Source: a virus
Direction: 5' to 3' (one strand)
Length of the DNA stretch: 64,000 nt
Virus record (IMG/VR): IMGVR_UViG_3300032220_000699
Coordinates: 62,001 to 126,000 of that record
The notes below the pieces were generated by a model, which saw only the letters and a list, made by a program, of their open reading frames with translations, did not search any database and had not been told where the DNA came from. Both the position numbers and the translations under genes were made by a program. Below, piece by piece: positions 42,809 through 51,055 of this stretch. The number at the start of each line of letters is the position of its first letter. The stretch's first letter is position 1.

Positions 42809-43248
42809 TACCCGCCACGAATAGGTTTCATAGCAACAGAGTTAGACTCAACAACTTCTTCAGCTGTCTTTGCCTTCTTCATTGCTTGTAGATCCTTACC
42901 TTTCTTGATCTTACCTACACGCGCTTTATCATTCTTAACAAGTGTCGCAAGATCAGCATCATCAAAATCAGCCATCATTTTTTCGAACTGTTCGTCGGTA
43001 ATGATGATATCTTCAAGTTTACCACGGCGAAGATCTCGTTCGGTAACTTCACCTTTACGTTTAATCTGACCGAATAGATACTTCTTGGTTGTGAAGAAAA
43101 CATAACCTTCTTTCATCTTACGACGAATAACCTCAAGGATATGTTCTTTATTCTGTTCATCCCATTGTATAGTAAGATCTCCCAGCATTCCTAAGAATGT
43201 ACAGGAAAAAGTTTGTTCAGTTACAGTGTTTTCAAGAACAGCTTCCAT
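42808..43248 (-). CDS. Protein of unknown function
   Basis: 146 aa after TGGAG. It has a beta-type N-terminal third and a charged, Lys-rich middle and C-terminus (KNDKARVGKIKKGKDLQAMKKAK). It is coupled with the 331-aa gene by a 1-nt overlap. Confidence 0.4.
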   Translation of the reverse strand: MEAVLENTVTEQTFSCTFLGMLGDLTIQWDEQNKEHILEVIRRKMKEGYVFFTTKKYLFGQIKRKGEVTERDLRRGKLEDIIITDEQFEKMMADFDDADLATLVKNDKARVGKIKKGKDLQAMKKAKTAEEVVESNSVAMKPIRGG

Positions 43249-43263
43249 GAATTTCTCCAGTTT

Positions 43264-43680
43264 TCAGTTTTCAGTTTTAGAAATACCAAGTATTGGTCGC
43301 CAGCCATTAGTTGTAAAAATATAACAACACTCTAAACGATCTTTTGTTTTTTCATCAAGAGGATACCCAAGATAAGTCTTAGGTGTAAAATAAAATGCAT
43401 CACCTTCTTCAGCCACATCTGGAAAGTAATCAGAAGGAGGGTACCATGTCATCCCCGTAAAGAAAGCTGGTCCTGGTACTCTTGCTAAAGATTTTGTATT
43501 AGCGGCGCCGAAATGATCAACAGTTAAATGATCAAATTTACCAAGAGTAACCTTTTTACCATCAACATAGATACCAGGTTCTGGATTAATGATAGTTGGT
43601 TTTTGTTTAGCAGGAAGAGTCGGAGCAACAGCTAACCCAACAAACCCAGCTAAAGATTGAAGAAATCCACGACGTTTCAT
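43264..43680 (-). CDS. Exported protein with twin-arginine (Tat) signal
   Basis: 138 aa. The N-terminus is MKRRGFLQSLAGFVGLAVAP, with RRxFL, a modest hydrophobic core and an APTLPA-type cut region, as in Tat substrates. The mature part is beta-rich with Tyr, Pro and Phe and no known domain. Tat export implies it folds in the cytoplasm, perhaps with a cofactor, before going to the periplasm. Sec export is the alternative. It starts after AGGAG. Confidence 0.55.
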   Translation of the reverse strand: MKRRGFLQSLAGFVGLAVAPTLPAKQKPTIINPEPGIYVDGKKVTLGKFDHLTVDHFGAANTKSLARVPGPAFFTGMTWYPPSDYFPDVAEEGDAFYFTPKTYLGYPLDEKTKDRLECCYIFTTNGWRPILGISKTEN

Positions 43681-43681
43681 A

Positions 43682-44179
43682 TCACACTCCTAGTTGTTTC
43701 TTTTTATCCAGCAATAAAGCATAAATTGCTAGAAGTTCATCAAGACATAATTCACTACCTAATTCAGCGTGAATCTTTCCATCTATAATTTTACACGTCT
43801 TAAAGTTACAATAACCATTAGCACGATATTTATAAACTTGTTCTGCTACATCATATTCCATGATAGGAAGTTTAAGATTATTCTCTTCATCAAATAACAA
43901 ATTAGCACATAAGAAACCATGCTGTGTGTCATCTATTTCTGTAAAGTTAATAATAAAAGGAATATCGATACTAATAACTTCTTGACTAACAACAGCAGCA
44001 TAAACGAATAAAGCATAAATTTCATCTTCAGAAACCATACCATGATCAAACCAATATCGACCACCTTTGCTTGGTGAAAAATAAGGAAGATTGGATGGCT
44101 TTAATTTATTACATGTCTTTTTGTTAATAACCGGATTAGGATTCTCTAATAGAATCTTAAATGCTTCATTGATGTTCAT
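43682..44179 (-). CDS. Protein of unknown function
   Basis: 165 aa after GAGG. It is alpha/beta, with a hydrophobic central helix (EIYALFVYAAVVSQEVISI) that is probably internal. It is 1 bp from the Tat-signal gene and under the motif at 44208. Confidence 0.4.
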   Translation of the reverse strand: MNINEAFKILLENPNPVINKKTCNKLKPSNLPYFSPSKGGRYWFDHGMVSEDEIYALFVYAAVVSQEVISIDIPFIINFTEIDDTQHGFLCANLLFDEENNLKLPIMEYDVAEQVYKYRANGYCNFKTCKIIDGKIHAELGSELCLDELLAIYALLLDKKKQLGV

Positions 44180-44207
44180 AATAACCTCAACTATATATCA
44201 CAATTAT

Positions 44208-44216
44208 TATATATGA
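44208..44216 (-). promoter_or_regulatory. Conserved ACATATATA-type promoter motif
   Basis: Minus-strand TTCATATATAATAATTG 28 nt upstream of the 165-aa gene. Confidence 0.5.
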
Positions 44217-44235
44217 AGTTAAAAAACATTCCATA

Positions 44236-44270
44236 ACAAAGAAAAAAGAAGGACCCGAAGGTCCTTCTTC
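44236..44270 (-). terminator. Rho-independent terminator
   Basis: The stem AAGAAGGACC/GGTCCTTCTT is followed on the minus strand by TTTCTTTG. Confidence 0.85.
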
Positions 44271-44465
44271 TTACATTCCGTTAGCGTCTTTAAACGCTTC
44301 CAGATAACCCTTACGCCACAACCAGTGACGGCAGTCACTTTCAGGATATGGGTTATTAGCACACATGTCCTTACCACCGGCGTGAGCACGATAACCATCA
44401 TCCTTGATTTCCTGTTGCTGCTCAGGAGTATAAAGGTTGTTAGCAGTCGTAGTGTGATCTTGCAT
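44271..44465 (-). CDS. Ribosome-modulation-factor-like small protein
   Basis: 64 aa. The pattern GYRAHAGGKDMCANNPYPES then WLWRKGYLEAF matches the RMF/CrpP-type layout: a G-x-A-x-x-G helix, C-x-N-P-Y, then W..G.. helix. Host RMF silences ribosomes by dimer formation. Phage relatives are usually uncharacterised. It starts after GTGAGG and lies at the 3' end of the 44.3-46.2 kb unit. The match is by pattern only. Confidence 0.5.
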   Translation of the reverse strand: MQDHTTTANNLYTPEQQQEIKDDGYRAHAGGKDMCANNPYPESDCRHWLWRKGYLEAFKDANGM

Positions 44466-44474
44466 AATTCCTCA

Positions 44475-44978
44475 CTAAGTTTGATTAATCCTCGCTAAAT
44501 CATCAGCAAGGTAAGTTTTAATATACTCTTTGGTTTTCTCGATATAACGTTCAACATTATTATCACGTTCACCAAAGGTATGACCATATTTTAAAAGATC
44601 GTTAGGATCAGTTAATAGTTCAAGAAATACACCATCATCCAAGTTATATTCTTGATCCAGTTCAGAAATATCACGAATGCCTTTAGCGTCAAATATCAGA
44701 TTTGAAGTTGTATCAACAACACAGAAAGCATGGACAAGTCCATTTGCTATTTCTTTAACTTCCTGTAGTGGTGATGGAGTATAACTGACCTCAGGAATAC
44801 CAACCAGCTTTCCTTCTTCGCCGACAATCACGACACGTTTTTCAAGAAGTGCTCCAACTTGAATAGGTGCAGCTAATTCAGCCAGAGCAATCGTGAAGAT
44901 ATGACAACAACCATTTAGATAATCTTCCTTTTCTGACATAGGAAGAACATCAGGTAGATCAAATACTACTTCAGACAT
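44475..44978 (-). CDS. Protein of unknown function
   Basis: 167 aa after AAGGAG. It has an acidic N-terminus, then HIFTIALAELAAPIQVGALLEKRVV and a helical C-terminus. The start overlaps the upstream stop by 1 nt. It has some look of a small hydrolase or regulatory fold, but no motif is clear. Confidence 0.4.
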   Translation of the reverse strand: MSEVVFDLPDVLPMSEKEDYLNGCCHIFTIALAELAAPIQVGALLEKRVVIVGEEGKLVGIPEVSYTPSPLQEVKEIANGLVHAFCVVDTTSNLIFDAKGIRDISELDQEYNLDDGVFLELLTDPNDLLKYGHTFGERDNNVERYIEKTKEYIKTYLADDLARINQT

Positions 44979-46249
44979 TACTCAACTCCTTGTGTTGCTT
45001 CATCACCTTTCTGCTCAGCTAAGCGATTAGTGATGGAATTATTAAAACGCAACATGATATCATCCTTCTTTGCGAGAAGTTGACCACCATAATAAAGAAC
45101 AAATAGTTTATAGTCTTCACCATAGTAACGAAGAGCAGTTTCTGTGTCACGAGAACTATCTGTTTTTGTATAACCATCAAATGTTACTTCAGAGTTTTCT
45201 TCTTTTCTATTAAGCAAGCTATAATTAAGAGACTGAGAAACACCATCCAACTTAATTTTAATTTTATCAACAGAACCGAAGTGATGATCTTCAATTTTTA
45301 TATTGATATACTTTCTATTACTAGACGATCCATCTTGGTCATCTGGCAATTTAAATACAAACTGGAAAGTAGTTGCGTGACTACCGACACTAAACTTAAA
45401 GTCAGAATCATATACCAAATCGAAGTTACCATATTCATAGTCTTTACGTTTGATATTTGACCAATCTTCATAACGAGTTTTCAGGAAAGCAGTGAGAAGT
45501 TCTTCCAAGAAAAGCATAAACTGATTATTGACTTCTTGAAATTTAAAGTAGTCAAAACCAAGTTGTTCTTTATAGGCATTATTAACTGCGTGGCTAATAT
45601 TCTCGTCAAGTTCAGGGCAGCTATTTATTGAGCTAAGCCTGACAAAACCTTGTAAGCTATTATCCAGCTGAATATCGAACATATTCATATTGTTATCATA
45701 TCTGAAAGTTACAGGAGCATTTGCTTCCCAGATATCAGATTCAGAACTAGCAATCTTAATATTGTTCTTTACATTATAACCAAACACATTTGATAACTTA
45801 TCCAGAGACATAATTGGATTGGGAATAGTGGTTCTTCCGTCTGTTGAGAACCCCTTAGAATAAGTTTCAGAATAATAATTATTATCCCAGTAAATAAAAT
45901 ATTTCTTAAATGTTCTATCCAAACGTTCACGTTGATTAGGGTCAGCGACAAGCTTCAGAAAATCAATATGACGTTTAAAGGTAGTGATAACTTCGGTGTC
46001 ACCTTGAAGGATATCAATACTATCATTAACAGTGTTGATTAAACTAGCAATGGAACCATGTTGAACAACCATAGGCATAATAGGATTTTGCGGAAAGTTA
46101 GCACGAAAAGAACTTTCTACATTTATACCAACTTGAATTAACATTTGTTCCATTGTGGTGAACTTTGTCATTAAGTCATTTTTGATCTTATCTTTTTCAG
46201 CTTTGATAGACTTAATAGTTTCACGAATAAATTCACGAGTCATTTCCAT
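44978..46249 (-). CDS. Large protein of unknown function
   Basis: 423 aa after AAGGAG. Residues 1-130 are helical with coiled-coil character (FIRETIKSIKAEKDKIKNDLM). The rest is mixed, with beta strands in the last third. No known motif. It heads a unit of three genes. Confidence 0.4.
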   Translation of the reverse strand: MEMTREFIRETIKSIKAEKDKIKNDLMTKFTTMEQMLIQVGINVESSFRANFPQNPIMPMVVQHGSIASLINTVNDSIDILQGDTEVITTFKRHIDFLKLVADPNQRERLDRTFKKYFIYWDNNYYSETYSKGFSTDGRTTIPNPIMSLDKLSNVFGYNVKNNIKIASSESDIWEANAPVTFRYDNNMNMFDIQLDNSLQGFVRLSSINSCPELDENISHAVNNAYKEQLGFDYFKFQEVNNQFMLFLEELLTAFLKTRYEDWSNIKRKDYEYGNFDLVYDSDFKFSVGSHATTFQFVFKLPDDQDGSSSNRKYINIKIEDHHFGSVDKIKIKLDGVSQSLNYSLLNRKEENSEVTFDGYTKTDSSRDTETALRYYGEDYKLFVLYYGGQLLAKKDDIMLRFNNSITNRLAEQKGDEATQGVE

Positions 46250-46292
46250 TTATATAGCTCCTTGAAAACATATGAGAGATTGTTTCAAATAG

Positions 46293-46299
46293 TATATGT
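46293..46299 (-). promoter_or_regulatory. Weaker ACATATA promoter motif
   Basis: Minus-strand AATAACACATATACTATTTG 44 nt upstream of the 423-aa gene. Confidence 0.45.
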
Positions 46300-46321
46300 G
46301 TTATTAAAAAAACACCCAACA

Positions 46322-46356
46322 CAAAAAAAAAAGAAGAGACCCGGAGGTCTCTTCTT
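46322..46356 (-). terminator. Rho-independent terminator
   Basis: The stem AAGAAGAGACC/GGTCTCTTCTT is followed on the minus strand by about nine T. Confidence 0.85.
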
Positions 46357-46359
46357 CTA

Positions 46360-46563
46360 TTACGCAAACAGAATGTGTGCTTCCTTGTGATCCCAGATCA
46401 ACGGAGGGTTACTGTAAATCATGATATCTTCATCATGTTCTACGGCAACAGATTGTTTAACACGCTCACGAGCTTGATCACGACTATTAGCCGTAACCAC
46501 AAACCGTTTGATCTTCTTTTCCTTGTCCTGGGTATGGATAAAGAAAACAGTACGATTACTCAC
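46360..46563 (-). CDS. Small protein of unknown function, GTG start
   Basis: 67 aa from a GTG after GGAGG, overlapping the upstream stop. It is a beta-alpha pattern (RTVFFIHTQDKEKKIKRFVVTA, then a helix). Probably a compact small domain; function unknown. Confidence 0.45.
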   Translation of the reverse strand: MSNRTVFFIHTQDKEKKIKRFVVTANSRDQARERVKQSVAVEHDEDIMIYSNPPLIWDHKEAHILFA

Positions 46564-46835
46564 ACAGCCTCCTTTCGTTTTTCTTTTCGATCTTGTTCAA
46601 GCTGTTCTATTTTCCGACCAGCTGCAACACCGACATCATAAACAGACCGAAAAACACTGAGAAGACTATCGCCATTTAATAGAGTCTTTCCTTCAAATAG
46701 CTTTTTCATGTTTTCTTCAAATGGTCTGTAGAAGTTATCGGCATGAAGTTTTACAAACATTTCATCGACACCGACAAACCCTTTAAAGGGGTCAGCCGGT
46801 GTCTCAGATGTCGGTGCTATATTAGCAGTTGGCAT
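46560..46835 (-). CDS. Small protein of unknown function
   Basis: 91 aa from the ATG at 46835, which overlaps the upstream gene by 14 nt; upstream in-frame starts lack a ribosome site. It has a Pro/Thr-rich N-terminus, then helices, ending in a basic tail (EQDRKEKRKEAV). Confidence 0.4.
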   Translation of the reverse strand: MPTANIAPTSETPADPFKGFVGVDEMFVKLHADNFYRPFEENMKKLFEGKTLLNGDSLLSVFRSVYDVGVAAGRKIEQLEQDRKEKRKEAV

Positions 46836-47538
46836 CCTCAAGATCCTTATCGAATATATGTTCGAGGACATAAGTTTCAGCCTTCTCGATCATAGGTAGA
46901 TATTTTTGGTAGTTATCAATAACCCATTGGTCTGACATATGTTTTTCATTGTCACCAAACTCCTTAGTGTAAGTCAACAAGAAAAGCAGACTACCACGAT
47001 TGAAATTGATACCGTGTTTTTCCCAATCACGTTCATACCCACGACACTTATCACCGTGAGCAGAAACAATACCACCGCACCACATTTCAGATGGAGTCTT
47101 ACCGAAGACTTCTTTCCAGAAGGGTTCGAGAATACGATTGAGATAATCATAGTGACTGGAGAAGTAAACCTTCTTAGTATTGTAGACTAAGATTTCGCAA
47201 GGCTTAAAACCCTTACCGGACCAACGCATCGGTGTTTCAGACCACATGCGTTCCATAAAGATATCGATAGCAGAGTCTTGTTGATCGATAGGCCAGTATT
47301 CACCACCGCCACAGATACTGTATTTTTCACCAGGTTCGGTTGCCTCAGGATCAAACTCAGCAAACAGAATCTCGTAAAGATCAACAGGTTCCTTCATCAG
47401 GAACTGAACATCGTTACTACGGCGAATACAGAGGATGTTGTTATTAGGAAGTTTATAGTGAACTTCCAGTCCTTGGTTGAGCTTCTTGATAATGGTTTGT
47501 TTGTCAAGAGCTTCTTTATGAGTGGTGCAGAATTCCAT
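46822..47538 (-). CDS. Protein of unknown function
   Basis: 238 aa from the ATG at 47538 (GAGG ahead). It is alpha/beta, with Cys and Trp residues in CGGGEYWPI and GKTPSEMWCGGIVSAHGDK. No known family. Upstream TTG or ATG starts would run into the neighbour without ribosome sites. Confidence 0.4.
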   Translation of the reverse strand: MEFCTTHKEALDKQTIIKKLNQGLEVHYKLPNNNILCIRRSNDVQFLMKEPVDLYEILFAEFDPEATEPGEKYSICGGGEYWPIDQQDSAIDIFMERMWSETPMRWSGKGFKPCEILVYNTKKVYFSSHYDYLNRILEPFWKEVFGKTPSEMWCGGIVSAHGDKCRGYERDWEKHGINFNRGSLLFLLTYTKEFGDNEKHMSDQWVIDNYQKYLPMIEKAETYVLEHIFDKDLEDANC

Positions 47539-47548
47539 GTTAACCTCG

Positions 47549-48136
47549 TTAGTGAAGTACTTTGTGTTCTTGTTGTTCGGCTTGTTCATTATCCATATCA
47601 AACATCTGGAATTGAACATTACCACCCAAACTTTCCAGCAAGTGTGTCAAAGGGTTAGTTTGATTTTCGTACTTGTTGTACATAGTCTTCAGAACACTTG
47701 GAAGAGAATCCACGTCAAACTGTGTTTCGACAAATATTTCAGGTGTCAGCAAACCTGTAAGAATAGGTGTCTCTTCCATATGAACATCAGCTCGAAATAA
47801 ACGAAACGCTGCCGCGACCATCTCGTCGATTTCTTCAGACTTTTCATAGATCTGTGTCGGTGACAATGACCCACCTAATCCGACAGTGAAGAAACAGGTG
47901 TCAACAATATAACTAAACACCGGTTTATTATCACGATCTTCAGAGTTTATAAAGGTAGTAATGACATCTTTGAAGTCATTAGTCTGTTTAACTACCGAGT
48001 CAGATGCCAGATTAAACAAACGAGCAAACATCAAAGCAAAAGAAGCAACAAGAAAATCTACACGCTTGTTCAGTGCTTCTTCGGTAGACACACCAGCTTT
48101 ACACCACATGCATTTGCAACCTTCTTCTTTTTCCAT
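47549..48136 (-). CDS. Protein of unknown function with N-terminal Cys cluster
   Basis: 195 aa after AAGGAG. A CKCMWCKAG motif at residues 7-14 may bind a metal. The body is helical, including LVASFALMFARLFNLASD, and the C-terminus is rich in Gln and Glu. Function unknown. Confidence 0.4.
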   Translation of the reverse strand: MEKEEGCKCMWCKAGVSTEEALNKRVDFLVASFALMFARLFNLASDSVVKQTNDFKDVITTFINSEDRDNKPVFSYIVDTCFFTVGLGGSLSPTQIYEKSEEIDEMVAAAFRLFRADVHMEETPILTGLLTPEIFVETQFDVDSLPSVLKTMYNKYENQTNPLTHLLESLGGNVQFQMFDMDNEQAEQQEHKVLH

Positions 48137-48160
48137 TTTATTCTCCTTGCCATTTAAGGC

Positions 48161-48388
48161 TTAATTGAATACAAAAATTTCCTTGATCAAATTGACAGCA
48201 TGTTCACCGTCTTTCGCATACAGATTATGCAACGAAGTTTGATCATCGATCTTGTGCAGATTCATTTTGTTGTAAAAAGCCTGACCAAGACGCTGGGTAC
48301 CGTACTTACCCTTCTTGAAGTCAGCCATGAAATTATCGAACGTACGTTGTTCGATGCTGGGTTTAACCAACTTAACCGTTTCCGACAT
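48161..48388 (-). CDS. Small helical protein of unknown function
   Basis: 75 aa, helical and charged (TFDNFMADFKKGKYGTQRLGQAFYN). It overlaps the upstream gene by 17 nt, with AAAGGAAAG ahead. Nothing is recognised. Confidence 0.45.
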   Translation of the reverse strand: MSETVKLVKPSIEQRTFDNFMADFKKGKYGTQRLGQAFYNKMNLHKIDDQTSLHNLYAKDGEHAVNLIKEIFVFN

Positions 48389-48644
48389 CTTCTTTCCTTT
48401 CAGGTCTTTGAGCCTTAACTGCTAAAATGACACTGCAAACTTCAGGGCCAAGTGCTTCCCATAGCTTATACCAGTGACCTAGCGTGAGTCCTTCAACATC
48501 ACATTTGACCGCTGGCATTTTGTTAAACCCTAAACGACTTTTGATATCTGCTTCGCGACAGATATTCAGCACTGCTTGAATAACAGCGTCAGGATCTTTT
48601 ACCTGAACATCTTTCGGAAGTTTTAGATCAGTGTTGCGTTTCAT
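48372..48644 (-). CDS. Small protein of unknown function
   Basis: 90 aa. Its start overlaps the 47-aa gene stop (ATGA) and its stop overlaps the next start, so it sits within a coupled chain. Alpha/beta. No family is recognised. Confidence 0.45.
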   Translation of the reverse strand: MKRNTDLKLPKDVQVKDPDAVIQAVLNICREADIKSRLGFNKMPAVKCDVEGLTLGHWYKLWEALGPEVCSVILAVKAQRPERKEDVGNG

Positions 48645-48784
48645 TTTGACCTCTCAGTTCTACACTGACGAAGAAGTTCTTTAAGAGCAACTTCATCTCC
48701 ATTTTTTGCTAAGCCAGAAAGCATAGGAATACTCATCTTAGAATATTCTTTATCTCTATGGTTAATTTTCTTTGGTTTCTTCAT
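48641..48784 (-). CDS. Tiny basic helical protein
   Basis: 47 aa filling an otherwise empty 117-bp gap. The start lies within the end of the upstream gene, and the stop forms ATGA with the next start. The sequence is Lys/Arg-rich with one helix (SGLAKNGDEVALKELLRQC). The chained overlaps support it. Confidence 0.55.
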   Translation of the reverse strand: MKKPKKINHRDKEYSKMSIPMLSGLAKNGDEVALKELLRQCRTERSK

Positions 48785-49115
48785 CGATCAATTCCACCTG
48801 ATCAAGTCCATATTCAAAGGTACTACCAACAGCATTCTGCATTCCAGAAGCTGTGATAGTCACATAGACCGGAAATCGACCACCTGGATAGAAACCACGA
48901 TCAGAAGTATTCGGTCCTTTGACCACACCAGTGTGACTGGTGTACTTAACCTTACACTTACGACCAATCCAACTAGTCACTAATTCAATAACTTCAGGTG
49001 CTGGTGCATCACGATCACCTTGAAGATCCTTGTAAAGCTTATACACATCGTCCTGAGAAGCTCCATTACTTGCAGCTTGCAAAAGAAGACCAGCAGTAAC
49101 ACCGTCGAATGACAT
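48762..49115 (-). CDS. Small protein of unknown function
   Basis: 117 aa. The N-terminal 40 residues are helical; the rest is beta-like, with SWIGRKCKVKYTSHTGVVKGP suggestive of a small barrel. It directly abuts the upstream gene. Confidence 0.4.
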   Translation of the reverse strand: MSFDGVTAGLLLQAASNGASQDDVYKLYKDLQGDRDAPAPEVIELVTSWIGRKCKVKYTSHTGVVKGPNTSDRGFYPGGRFPVYVTITASGMQNAVGSTFEYGLDQVELIDEETKEN

Positions 49116-49415
49116 TTATTTATCCTTATATGGATTTTCGGCATTAGCACCGATATGGTAAATGGTTTCAGTGTTCGATATGTTGCTAACACCAACTTTG
49201 AACTTAATGGTTGCAATCGGATAATCAAAGTTAGAACTTGTGATTTCTATCACATCACCAGGTTGAGCAAAGAACATAACCCAACCAGGAGCTTTGGCAA
49301 CAGCATTTTCAAGTTTGCTGTAATACCGTGTCCAGAGAACAAGAGATATTTTCTTACCCTTGTGACGAAGAAGCTGAGCACGTATCTTACGTTTGTACTC
49401 TTTGAACTTAGCCAT
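49116..49415 (-). CDS. Small basic protein of unknown function
   Basis: 99 aa after AAGGAG. It has a basic helical N-terminus (FKEYKRKIRAQLLRHKGKK), then beta strands. Possibly nucleic-acid-binding. First gene of a chain of overlapping genes. Confidence 0.4.
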   Translation of the reverse strand: MAKFKEYKRKIRAQLLRHKGKKISLVLWTRYYSKLENAVAKAPGWVMFFAQPGDVIEITSSNFDYPIATIKFKVGVSNISNTETIYHIGANAENPYKDK

Positions 49416-49447
49416 AATTAAAACTCCTTATCAGAATGATCATTTTT

Positions 49448-49456
49448 TATATATGT
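49448..49456 (-). promoter_or_regulatory. Conserved ACATATATA promoter motif
   Basis: Minus-strand ATACATATATAAAAAATG about 32 nt upstream of the 99-aa gene. Confidence 0.6.
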
Positions 49457-49469
49457 ATTTAAAATCATT

Positions 49470-49508
49470 TCAAATAAAGAAAAAAGAACGGGTAGTTAGC
49501 CCGTTCTT
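49470..49508 (-). terminator. Rho-independent terminator
   Basis: The stem AAGAACGGG/CCCGTTCTT is followed on the minus strand by TTTTCTTTATTTG. Confidence 0.85.
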
Positions 49509-49512
49509 CCTA

Positions 49513-50256
49513 TTACTTCTTCATGATAGCTGATAGCTCTTCATTAGCAATCTCACCAGCAGCCACAGAATCAATCGCTGGCTTGATCAAATGACCAACA
49601 AGCATCATGTGTTCAAGTTTCTCTTTAGAAGCTTCCTGTGACGCATACAGCCACGGGAATTCGTATTCCTTAGCACAGTCTTTACAAAGAACAATAATGC
49701 CAGTCATACGAACAAGTTGAACTTTATCTTGTTGATTTTTACGATTGATAACTTGTTTCAGTTTCCAGTCAGGATAGGTAGCATTAACCTCAATACGACG
49801 AAGAGGGACTTTGTCTTCACCTAGCTCTTTACGAACCATATCACGTACTTGTTGATTAGGACCAAATACACCGTCCTTTACGTCAAAGGCAGGAATAGGT
49901 TCAGAAGAACGAAGTTCTGCTTTGGACATATTAATTAAGTAACGTTCCATAATGATATGTTCATAAACACCATCCTTATGACAACACCAGCAATGTTTAT
50001 TGGGATCTTTAAATCCCATTGATGAAAACATCTCATCACGTGTCATCTCTGGTTGGTTCTTATTAAAGTTCCAACTAGGACGTTCAGCACGATGTTTGCT
50101 TTGTTCAAGATCAGCTTTCTTAGCTTGTTCATTAACACTATGAGCTTCTTGAACTTCAGGGTGGTGTCGACAAGCACGACCATCCTTGTAAGCGTAAGAC
50201 TGAGGTTTACTAACTTCAGCTTGACAGATCACACATTGAAAAGTTTTAGCAGCCAT
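49513..50256 (-). CDS. Multi-zinc-motif protein of unknown function
   Basis: 247 aa with several metal-binding pairs: CVIC with CRHH (residues 8-32), CWCC with H near residue 90, and CKDC near 195. The linker is charged. Such architecture suggests RNA or DNA binding, or a scaffold in transcription or translation control. No named family is recognised. The start follows AAGAGG. Confidence 0.5.
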   Translation of the reverse strand: MAAKTFQCVICQAEVSKPQSYAYKDGRACRHHPEVQEAHSVNEQAKKADLEQSKHRAERPSWNFNKNQPEMTRDEMFSSMGFKDPNKHCWCCHKDGVYEHIIMERYLINMSKAELRSSEPIPAFDVKDGVFGPNQQVRDMVRKELGEDKVPLRRIEVNATYPDWKLKQVINRKNQQDKVQLVRMTGIIVLCKDCAKEYEFPWLYASQEASKEKLEHMMLVGHLIKPAIDSVAAGEIANEELSAIMKK

Positions 50257-50270
50257 TTTATCCTCTTGTA

Positions 50271-50462
50271 TTAAGAAGTAAGAACCTTGACCGCAACTTC
50301 CAGCCAGGCGTCTTTAGAACGACGTTCAAGATACTCAAACTTCTTACAATAAGTATCTTGGATAAGATTCATTCTTTTTTGATAAACATCAAAAAGTTCT
50401 TCAGCTTTTGCTTGAATTACTTCTTGCGGAATAGTGACAGTTACTGAACCATCAGCGTTCAT
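50271..50462 (-). CDS. Small helical protein of unknown function
   Basis: 63 aa. It has a short Val-rich beta start (GSVTVTIPQEVIQ), then one long charged helix. It starts after AGGAG and precedes the zinc-motif gene. Confidence 0.4.
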   Translation of the reverse strand: MNADGSVTVTIPQEVIQAKAEELFDVYQKRMNLIQDTYCKKFEYLERRSKDAWLEVAVKVLTS

Positions 50463-50492
50463 TTTTTATCTCCTAACAGTTAATGTCAATTA

Positions 50493-50503
50493 ATAAATAT
50501 GTA
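50493..50503 (-). promoter_or_regulatory. Weak ACATATTTA promoter motif
   Basis: Minus-strand TTACATATTTATTAATTG, one base off the usual core, 30 nt upstream of the 63-aa gene. Confidence 0.45.
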
Positions 50504-50523
50504 ATTAAAAAAACTTCTATCGT

Positions 50524-50571
50524 AGAAAAAAAAAATAACAATCCACGGCCAGTGATAGCCGTGGATTGTTT
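50524..50571 (-). terminator. Terminator of the second RNA locus
   Basis: A long stem AACAATCCACGGC/GCCGTGGATTGTT is followed on the minus strand by ATTTTTTTTTT. It ends the transcript carrying tRNA-Asn, the structured RNA and tRNA-CAU. Confidence 0.9.
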
Positions 50572-50604
50572 AAAAAGTCGCCGTAGCGCGACTCAAGGGG
50601 TTCG

Positions 50605-50681
50605 TGGTGGGCCCAGTCTGACTTGAACAGACGACCAATGGATTATGAGTCCACTGCTCTAACCAACTGAGCTATAGGCCC
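50605..50681 (-). tRNA. tRNA with CAU anticodon (Ile2 or Met)
   Basis: 77 nt with encoded CCA. The acceptor GGGCCTA pairs with TGGGCCC (with a U-G wobble), and the T-arm is GTCTG-TTCAAGT-CAGAC. The anticodon loop has CAT. The T-loop and the TTGGTCG variable region look more like tRNA-Ile2, whose C34 becomes lysidine to read AUA, than elongator Met. This cannot be settled from sequence alone. Confidence 0.9.
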
Positions 50682-51012
50682 TAAAACTTTACAACTAGTA
50701 GGCGAAAGGATACTTGGCAGTACACTTTCGGCTACTACTCTGAATTCTATCCAGAGCACTAGATTTAACACCGATAGTCAGATGGGCCTTATCCGACAAT
50801 GGCGCCGGTTGCTTCTCACTGCGGCTAAACGGTTTCCAAAGAAAGGATACCAACGCGGCTAGAGAAACAGCTTCAAGTCCAATTGAGTTTACCCAACACT
50901 CAAAAGTTCCTGCGTACAGTTTATGACTGGGTTGTCAAACTTGTATAGGACGCGCGCTTTACACTGTTAGTTAGCGGACGAACATTTGGCAAACAGCATG
51001 GAGCTATAAGCC
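50682..51012 (-). ncRNA. Structured noncoding RNA between two tRNAs
   Basis: About 320 nt without a gene, less AT-rich than its flanks. On the minus strand it holds ATTTGGC/GCCAAAT, AGTTT/AAACT, TTGAGT/ACTCAA, GTTTCTC/GAGAAGC enclosing a GGTATCC/GGAAACC hairpin, CTCTG/CAGAG and CGAAAG/CTTTCG. An ACATATATA motif lies just upstream, and the transcript continues into tRNA-CAU. No known RNA family is recognised. Spacer sequence between tRNAs is the null alternative, but the hairpin density argues for a functional RNA. Confidence 0.5.
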
Positions 51013-51018
51013 AAATAG

Positions 51019-51027
51019 TATATATGT
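51019..51027 (-). promoter_or_regulatory. Conserved ACATATATA promoter motif before the structured RNA
   Basis: Minus-strand GGTTACATATATACTATTTG directly upstream of the structured RNA, after tRNA-Asn. Confidence 0.6.
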
Positions 51028-51055
51028 AACCAGTTATTTTCCAGTTACATAAATG

